NCBI RefSeq assembly: GCF_023078275.1
Contig: NC_062971.1
Coordinates: 16,244,001-16,308,000 of the forward strand
Direction: 5' to 3'
DNA: 64,000 nt
Source: Leguminivora glycinivorella
Lineage: Eukaryota; Arthropoda; Insecta; Lepidoptera; Tortricidae
Notes under the pieces: model-generated
Told to the model about the DNA's origin: nothing
The model's database searches: none
Seen by the model: the letters and a program-made list of their open reading frames with translations, nothing else
Made by a program: the position numbers and the translations under genes
Part shown: piece by piece, positions 57,206 through 64,000 of the stretch
How the letters are laid out: each line of letters opens with the position of its first letter
Numbering within the stretch: position 1 is the stretch's first letter

Positions 57206-58540
57206 ACCACTACTGGACACTAGGTGTCAACAGTGTCTCGTCAGCCGAAAATTTAAGAGGGGGTCGTACGAAATCCTCGAAAAGTGCATTCGGCGTTTAA
57301 CAAATGCTGCTCACATTTCTAAATTAAATGAAATAAAATAAATGTAGTTATTATCTTAAAGAGTGTGTCTACAACTTTTGACTATTCAGAATCTCTAATT
57401 ATTAAAGGTATAATAAATAAACCCACGCAAAGTTGACCTAAAATGAGAAAAACGTATGTTGCCGTTTAGTAAACTTTGTTAAAAAATTCAATACTTTAGT
57501 TATAACATTAAGTGATTCTAAAAGCCAGATAAATGGACTAGAAGTTTTGACGTTTTTTATATTTTTCCTCTCAAAGGCTACAAAGAAATTTTACCTTAAA
57601 TTTAAACTATCGTAAAATTTCCATACATTCGCCATTGCTGTCAGAATTCTCCTTTCGATTAGATGCCGTGAGCGGCTCATCGGAGGCAGACGTGTCGCCG
57701 GCCGCTCCGCGTTGACAATTAAATTTGACAAATATTTTGACAGAAAATAGTGTACGTACACGAAAAACCATACCAGTGTAAAACTGTGCTCAAAATAAAT
57801 AGGGTAAATCAAATATGTCAGGTGGAGATCCAATCTCATTTAAAGTTTAAAGGTGCATGGCTTGTGCATAAAAAATAATTAAAAATATATCACATTATTA
57901 AAGAAAATAACGAACACAACCGAATGAGTATAAATGATTTCATTCTAGTTCGGTTAAATTGAAAAAAGTTTCATGTTTTCTTTTACTCATTGGAATACAT
58001 TTTCATTACGCTGGTATTAACAGTACGTCATTTTAAAAATATATATGACAGCACCTACGTCAAATTTTGTCAACCAAACTTCACAGGTTGTATGTAAACA
58101 ATTACAATTTAATTTATCCATACATATTCAGATACTTATTAATCGATTCTTACTTAGAATAGAAAAAAGGGGAATGCGAGCGGGTATAGGTATAGTGCTT
58201 CTGGTTCAAATTTAATTGTATATATAAAAAAATGTCTCAATTTCATTAAAGATTTACTCTGTGCATACCGCGAACACGTAATCGTAAGTTGAAAACAATA
58301 ATAATTATAAAGTACCAAAATACATCGTTGTTTAGAAAGCGCTTGTTTTGAATGGTACTTCTCCACTCAACTAGACCAAATATTCATGGAATACCAGCTG
58401 GTGACCAGCATAAATGACTATAACGGCCGTGCAAAAATATCTGATTTTCTATAGGGGGCCATAAGTAGGAATGTGACGACATGTTCCCGGCAAAAATTTG
58501 TGATGCTCCGTGACCGGCAAAAACATCGTCTCTCTTTCTA
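57206..58540. other. Unassigned AT-rich sequence
   Basis: No recognised gene or repeat in about 1.3 kb. Confidence 0.4.
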
Positions 58541-58639
58541 GCGTCTCGCGAGCGTAGTTTCGGGCCAACTGTATGGAAAAAGACGCCGCGTCAGCGCGGC
58601 TTAGCCATACAGTTGGCCCGACACTACGATCGCAAGACG
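58541..58639. mobile_element. Compact foldback MITE, about 34-bp arms
   Basis: GTCTCGCGAGCGTAGTTTCG, GGCCAACTGTATGG and the inverse CCATACAGTTGGCC, CGACACTACGATCGCAAGAC. Loop about 28 bp. Confidence 0.78.
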
Positions 58640-58997
58640 GTAGATGTGGGAGGGTCCTTATCCGCATAAATATCTGATCGGGTCGCTTAAAAATATTTGA
58701 TTCCTTATAAAAACCTAAATTACACTCTCACCCGCATAAATATCTATCCATTGTTAAAGTAAATATATATCTTACGGGCTAGAAATCATTAATATGTAAT
58801 TAAAGTGCAATAGCAAACCCTACCTGGTTGCCTTACAGCCGTAAATTGTATGAGGTGATTTGACAGTTCACGAAAACGGTGTAGACTTTTCATTGGATAT
58901 GTCTGTCTCATTTGTTCTTAAATTATGACAACTTATTGCAAATCTAGTATCAGAAGCCTTTATACAAGCTTTTATTCAACTTGCCTTGTTACTAGGT
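58640..58997. other. Unassigned AT-rich sequence
   Basis: Contains two CCGCATAAATATCT phrases (about 58661 and 58730). Otherwise nothing recognised. Confidence 0.4.
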
Positions 58998-59305
58998 ATG
59001 TTAGTTTGAGTCAAAACGTAGAAGCTAAATTTGACCCACTTTCTGATTTCCGATTGAGCTGAAATTTTGCACACATATGTAAATCAAGTGACAATGTAAT
59101 ATTATGGTATCATGGAGCTAATCTGATGATGAAGCAGAAAGGTGATCATAGGAACTCTGTTATGAAACGTCGTATCCCCATTGAGTCAGGGGTTTTTAGA
59201 AATGTCTCGGAGAGCAATAGATGATTGTTGAAAGAAAGGTACAGTCGGCGATAATAGCTTGTGCCAAAAATGAAATTTTTGCATAAAAAACTTATTAAGT
59301 ATAAA
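58998..59305. repeat. Dispersed repeat shared with 32630-32890, copy 2
   Basis: TTGAGCTGAAATTTTGCACA-like start, then AAGTGACAATGTAATATTAT, GATGATGAAGCAGA, AGGAACTCTGTTATGAAAC, GAAATGTCTCGGAGAGCAAT and GTACAGTCGGCGATAATAGC. Confidence 0.65.
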
Positions 59306-59352
59306 TTGGGAGGTGTAATTTTTTATTATCTCTTAAATAGCATTAAGAAGAA

Positions 59353-59400
59353 AAACCGACCAAGAGCGCGTCAGTGTAGGGTTCCGTATTTCCCGACATT
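59353..59400. repeat. Terminal fragment of the 'agggttccgtacc' family
   Basis: AAACCGACCAAGAGCGCGTC then GTGTAGGGTTCCGTATT, a variant of the end block described at 12585-12638. Confidence 0.5.
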
Positions 59401-59734
59401 ATACATAATGACAATTTAATAAATACCGTAATTTGGGGTGAAAAGGGTTCCGGGGGTATATAATGTTATTATATTTCTTGACATATTCCTTCTATTTTCC
59501 GCAATCAAAGTAGGAAAATAATATATTTACAGTTTCATGTCTGTCAAAGTTGACGTTCAAATTTATTGGATTTTTACTCATTTGAATCGTTCATTATCCT
59601 TTTGAATGTGTATACATTTCTAAAGTTTATGTATAACAGAAAATCATAAGACATATTTTCATTTTTATAATGGTTTTCATGAAGAAAGCGATGCAACTGT
59701 GTTAGGGAATTTTTACGGGATGAATAAATATCCG

Positions 59735-59850
59735 CGGCCTGAGGGGTGAATGGGATCAGGAATGGGGGAAATTGGGTCGCAAAGGGGGTGAATAGGTTTA
59801 CGAAGGGGGTGATTAGGGTCGGAAGAGGTGTGAATTGGGATGTGTGGTCA
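59735..59850. repeat. Imperfect minisatellite, 'gggtgaatngggtcgnaanggggg'
   Basis: About four decayed units of roughly 24-30 bp (GGGGTGAATGGGATCAGGAA, AGGGGGTGAATAGG, AGGGGGTGATTAGGGTCGGA). A two-unit relative lies at 60774-60810. The minus strand yields a Pro/Phe/Thr-rich chance frame. Confidence 0.65.
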
Positions 59851-60109
59851 ATGCTTGTCACATTGTATAAAAGATATATAACTTACCTAAAGTGATATTT
59901 TTATGATTGACCTCTCTGTATATGGACGCAATTTACTAATACGTCAATGTATTGTTTCGTAGTTAGACTAGATACAAGAAATTAACACTTAGAAATATTA
60001 ATCACACTTCTGTCAACCTCTACGTTTCTACTTAAGTCCGCAAAAATCACCCATGGTTGCTATAATATAAACGGATTACTTTAAAATAAAAATCATAAGT
60101 ATGAAACTA

Positions 60110-60449
60110 TACAACTAGGGAAGAAATAAAATTATTTTATTAAATAATTTTTGATTTGTTCCTTTTCAAGTTTATATGAATAATAAATTTTCAATTCGCT
60201 CAAAGGTTGGAAGAGATCCCTTATAGGGATAAGGTCGCCTTTGTACATCATAACTATACTGTATTTTTATGTCCTAACTTGTCTTATGTACAATAAAGTG
60301 TCCAACTGTCCACATACATTTATACATATATTGAAATAGATATCATACGCGAAAGAAAAAACGACAAGGCCCACGGTGGCTGAGCCGGGAATTGAACCTG
60401 GGTCTTCAGCTTACGCAGCTAACGTTATTACCACTAGGCCACCAGACCA
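60110..60449 (-). mobile_element. tRNA-derived SINE, family 1, copy 3, interrupted
   Basis: Head 60449-60374 on the minus strand (A box TGGCCTAGTGG, B-box-like GGTTCAATTCCC), body CTTTCGCGTATGATATCTA and tail block 60110-60169 (CAACTAGGGAAGAAATAAAA, TTTTTGATTTGTTCC). The region 60175-60305 between is an inserted RTE tail. Confidence 0.82.
60205..60305 (+). mobile_element. RTE-type LINE 3' tail inserted in the SINE
   Basis: AGGTTGGAAGAGATCCCTTA, TAGGGATAAGGTCGCCTTTG and TATGTACAATAAAGTGT; same tail as 40075-40195. Confidence 0.7.
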
Positions 60450-61200
60450 GGTAAAAAAAAACCGGCCAAATGAGAATCTATTTTCGCACAATTGTAAAAC
60501 TAAATTATTTTTACTAGTTACCTCCAAAATACCAAATAAAATTGGGCTACATAGTACATCGTTTTCTAAAGATTTTGGGTTCATGGGGTCGGAACGGGTA
60601 TAAACTAACGTAATTATGGTGAATAGGGCCAAAACCGACTTTTGAACGTCGATAGCAGTTTTTTTATATGTGCCATGCAAATTTTTTACACAAAAAATCT
60701 TCTGGCAGTGTGAACTTCGGTTTTTCTTTGAAAATATGTCGTTTTATTTAGTAATTTTCGCTCACTCTAACGTTGGGGTGAATAGGGTCGGGAAGGGGGT
60801 GTATAGGGAAAAGTGCTAGGGTTGACTCTTTCGGATTGCGAACAAAATATGACCTGTCACGAGCATATTATATTTATTTGACCAAAAAAATAAGGATTTA
60901 ATATGTTATGTATGAGTAGTCGGTAATGAAACCTACACATATAATAACCCTTAACCAACCTTTATAGTTAGATGGTGCTCTGACGCGGTGAATAAGTAAG
61001 TATGGTCTTGGGCAGTGCGGATAACGTGTCAAAATAAAAGCATAGTTTGTTGCTATTTGTCATGTTTAAATAAACTTCTAAACTAACGTAGTGGGTATTA
61101 AAGTAAAAGGTTCACAGTGAATATTAGCTTGCCAGAAATGTGTTTAGCTATACCATTGTATTGAATTTTGTATCATAAAGTCAAACTAGGTATTTACTAC
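60450..61200. other. Unassigned sequence with repeat scraps
   Basis: AAAAACCGGCCAAATGAGAA at 60458 resembles the 'accggccaag' repeat end. 60774-60810 matches the 59735-59850 minisatellite. No gene. Confidence 0.4.
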
Positions 61201-62125
61201 TAATGATTTACTCTTTGGGGTGTCTTTGATCACTTGCATGGGGTAACATTGACCATAATGACACATAGTTGATTATGTCACGGTACTTGTTGAGGCTGAT
61301 GGGTAATGGATGTAACAGAGTAATGTAAGTGACCAATTATTTGCATGGTTTATTATTCATGGTGCTAATTTAAATATCAATATATCTAAGGATTAAAAGT
61401 AGGCTTATCTAGAGATAAATTAAGACTTCAATTTGCATCATAAATAAAAAAGCATGCAATGAAGTGGTCACTTACATTACAGTTACGTGGAATTGCCCTG
61501 ATAATTTGATCTCTTCTTGTAATAAATATTGAAACAATTGCAAATAAAGTTGGTTTTTTGAAGATGGTAATTTTTATTCTTGATCAAAGTAACCCCAAAA
61601 TAGCGTTAAAGAGTTGTAATATTTGACTCTGCGAACCATTTTTTTTTTCTTGAGATAAAATACTTTTGTAAGGGATTACATTCGATTATCGTTACAAAAA
61701 AAATAGATTATCAAAGTAACCCCAGTGTCAGTTTAAGTTTGATCACATCGTTTTTTTTTGCGTACATTTTATTTATTTATTTATGCTTTATTACACATAA
61801 AAAAATAAGTACAAATAGTGGACATAATGCCTTAAGGCATTCTCTACCAGTCAACCACTGGGTTAAAAAGAAACATTTGATACGTGCAGGCATCGTGACA
61901 GAAAACAATAATCCTGATATCACTTATTTTGTTACCTTTTTAGATTTTTAGCAGGAAAAGACTTAAAAAGTTGATGGTCCCATTTTTTTTTCTTTCTTAG
62001 TTACGTTACGTTGACCAATTTTGAATTTATACTTCTCTAACTCCTACATTTAATAGGTAAAAATACCCATTAAATGTAGAAGCTAGAGAAGTTTAAATTC
62101 CCAAATTGGTCAATGTAACCCCAGT
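61201..62125. mobile_element. Composite of foldback-type repeats
   Basis: Inverted pairs: AATGTAAGTGACCAATTATT (61321) with GAAGTGGTCACTTACATTA (about 61480), and a hairpin at 62004-62120 (GACCAATTTTGAATTTATAC / TTAAATTCCCAAATTGGTC, apex GGTAAAAATACC). The phrase TCAAAGTAACCCCA recurs at 61585 and 61710, and related GGGGTAACATTGACC and GGTCAATGTAACCCC lie at the two ends. Confidence 0.55.
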
Positions 62126-62988
62126 TTACGGTAGACAACCGTCAACCTATTCTAATAATTCTCTTTTTATTTGAAAGAAAATTCGTTACGATACTAAAAT
62201 ATGCAATCTAAGATAAAAAATGCTTTTCATATAGTTACAAACTTAGTTCATATTTTTTTTGTACAACTTTTAAAAATTGTTCTACCTATCAAGTTCAAAA
62301 TAATTTTCCAAGAAAGTCTTTTTAAAGTTCTGCTTTTGAGATTTTTTCATATTTGAGAAAACAGCCCTTATGGCCTGAAATACGGCATACGGCAGTGATA
62401 TTGACATTGACATAATATATGCTTTTTCGTATTTTGATGGTATTTTGACTGCACTGTATTTTTTGCCATGCTAATTTGAACCTTATCTTTGACCGATGTT
62501 TTTTAATTTTCAGTTACATCACAGATGTTTATGACATGACATCTAGGGATTTAGCCATTTAAAAGAAACTACAAGGGGCTTTACAGACGTGGCGACTGCA
62601 ACTGGTACAGGGCCTAAGCCATAATTTAAAATTATATTGTGATTTTTATATGTATTTGTGTTTTATTTAATACTAAGTATGTGTTTCAACATTTTCAACT
62701 CAAGGAACTGAAATTAAGAGAAGAGACTCGGAAATTGGGTAAGATCAAGAGTCTGATGCAGATGGCAATGGCGGTATTGAATAAGATATGCGTCGATATT
62801 CCCTGTCTATCTTTGTGTCTCTGACTTGACTGCTGCTAGCTCTGTACTCTATTCATTAGGTTTTTATTTTATACACATACTTTATTTTTGTATTAAAATA
62901 AATGATAAAAAAAACCTAACGACCAAAAAGAATAAAGAAAATATCTGATAGTCTATAATACAACCCGTATATACGTAATGCGCAGCAC
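62126..62988. other. Unassigned AT-rich sequence
   Basis: No recognised gene. The 61-codon plus-strand frame at 62639-62824 has no motif. Confidence 0.4.
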
Positions 62989-63143
62989 AGGCCTCTGAAG
63001 ACCTGCAGGGCAATCATGGTCGCGCGATAAATGATAAAACATCGGGCCGTCCCTATCGTACTTACAAATAGTGCGATAGGGACAGCCTGATGTTTTATCA
63101 TTTATCACGCGACCATAATTGTCTGCCTGGAGGTATCGGCCTT
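62989..63143. mobile_element. Foldback MITE, about 65-bp arms
   Basis: AGGCCTCTGAAGACCTGCAG, CAATCATGGTCGCGCGATAA and ATGATAAAACATC at the left; inverse GATGTTTTATCATTTATCAC, GCGACCATAATTG and CTGCCTGGAGGTATCGGCCT at the right. Apex about TACTTACAAATAG. Confidence 0.82.
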
Positions 63144-63699
63144 CACACACGACTTTGAATAATGTTTGCGAGGATAGGCAGGCTGATGATTTTTAATCTA
63201 AGTACTTATAGAAAAGTAACGCAAAATGAAGTGCAAAGTAATTTGAAATACACCTAGATAAACAATCAACTGAGTAAGGAACGTTATCTACATATTTAGG
63301 TAAATTTAAGTCACATGAGACATGAACAGAGAAGGAAAGCTAGATGACGTGTATTTTTTCTCTGTCTTCTTGTATGCTAGACCCTTTTTACAGTTTTAAT
63401 TTCTCAAAGGAGGTCAGTAGTTGACTACAAACTTAAAATAACACTCTTGAAAAAAATTAAGGGTCACTGACCTTTCACAGTAAATTGAGGTAGTGTGAGT
63501 GAAGGGTGTTTGTGTGTGTAATGGGGTAATTTGACAGATTCTGAAAATTCTCCCTGCTCTACCCCCTCTTAATATTAAAACAGTTTACAACTTATATTAT
63601 TACAAGCAGAAAGAATTGAAAACAGAATACTGATTAATAATGTTGTAATATTAGCTAAAAATTGTTGAGCATTAGACTTTTCGTTCGTTGCGACATCTA
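63144..63699. other. Unassigned AT-rich sequence
   Basis: No recognised feature. Confidence 0.4.
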
Positions 63700-63752
63700 T
63701 TGACAAGTTAAGTAGGAGTGCTGATAATTTACGCTATTTGACTCGTGATTGT
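63700..63752 (-). repeat. Repeat block shared with 57165-57205, cut by the LTR element
   Basis: ATAATTTACGCTATTTGACT and CGTGATTG, reverse complement of 57171-57200. Similarity ends within about 5 bp of the LTR start. Confidence 0.6.
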
Positions 63753-63757
63753 CGCGT

Positions 63758-63889
63758 TGTAGTGGTAAGACATATATTCATTGTATACTCAACCTTATGT
63801 ACTCTATATAACCATGCCTTGTACCCAATACAGTTCAGTTAGAGCCTAATGTTTGTTTGATTCACATCCTTCCCAACGTCCTCCGTACA
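63758..63889 (+). repeat. Probable 5' LTR, 132 bp
   Basis: Starts TGTAGTGGTAAGAC, contains CTATATAACC (TATA-like, about 63805) and ends CTCCGTACA just before a primer-site-like sequence. The second LTR is outside the window, so the borders rest on motifs. Confidence 0.6.
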
Positions 63890-63905
63890 TGGCGACTGTG
63901 ACAGG
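63890..63905 (+). promoter_or_regulatory. Primer binding site, probably tRNA-Arg-type
   Basis: TGGCGACTGTGACAGG directly after the LTR end. It closely resembles the TGGCGACCGTGACA type I recall for Drosophila 412/mdg1, which prime from tRNA-Arg. Confidence 0.6.
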
Positions 63906-64000
63906 TTGTCGACCCTCTCGGATCCACGCGTCGTGCCTAATACGGATATGAGACCGTTCTCTATCTATAGGCGGATACATAGATCACTTACGAAGTAACG

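Larger units (their letters stand above)
63758..64000 (+). mobile_element. Second short-LTR Ty3/gypsy-like retrotransposon, 5' end only
   Basis: A 132-bp LTR (63758-63889) followed by a primer site and 95 bp of leader before the window ends. The features parallel the left element: TGTAGTG start, ACA end, TGGCGA primer site start. No coding sequence is visible yet. Confidence 0.6.

Overview
This window looks like non-coding, repeat-packed nuclear DNA of a ditrysian lepidopteran (moth or butterfly). The basis is a set of dispersed families I recognise from that order: tRNA-derived SINEs, the 'actagcttttgcccgcggcttcgc' and 'agggttccgtacc' families, RTE-type 3' tails, the 'ttaaccgacttc' family and many foldback MITEs, on an AT-rich background with frequent 'taggtac' motifs. 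I see no complete host protein-coding gene. The host signal is limited to exon-like islands: a 60-nt exon candidate on the minus strand at 19.5 kb, a 127-nt exon candidate on the minus strand at 48.5 kb, and two CpG-rich promoter-like regions at 34.3-34.9 and 51.3-51.7 kb. This would fit large introns or intergenic space.

Layout. 1-6168 is a Ty3/gypsy LTR retrotransposon on the minus strand, only 12 bases short of complete, with 121-bp LTRs, a tRNA-Arg-type primer site, two small ORFs before gag, gag, and pol (protease, RT, RNase H, integrase) broken by a frameshift. I compare it to the 412/mdg1 group. 6.2-20.4 kb is mostly unassigned sequence with foldback elements (7.3, 8.3, 15.9 kb) and a 684-bp TIR element (10.97-11.65 kb) that recurs at 37.2 kb. 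20.5-23.05 kb holds a LINE 3' remnant and a 5'-truncated LINE with a restriction-like endonuclease, bounded by a 12-bp target duplication. 25.6-30.9 kb holds MITE-like repeats, a (CAGA)n microsatellite, a 121-bp tandem repeat with dimeric higher-order structure, and a SINE. 34.3-34.9 kb is a CpG-rich promoter candidate. 36.5-40.4 kb is repeats, including a SINE carrying a nested hairpin. 40.55-42.72 kb is an exceptional 2.17-kb (CCCTGT)n array followed by a 3.3-copy, roughly 450-bp tandem repeat to 44.2 kb. 45-64 kb is foldbacks, LINE and SINE fragments, and finally the 5' LTR and primer site of a second short-LTR retrotransposon running out of the window at 64 kb.

The genes that can be described functionally all belong to mobile elements. 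In the left retrotransposon, gag would build the particle, protease would mature it, RT/RNase H would copy RNA primed at the tRNA-Arg site, and integrase would insert the product. The most unusual part is a 93-residue ORF before gag that combines a textbook N-myristoylation start with a transmembrane segment and a basic tail.

Limits: everything was read by eye. Repeat borders are approximate unless a terminal repeat or target duplication is quoted, and family names rest on recognition rather than a database search.
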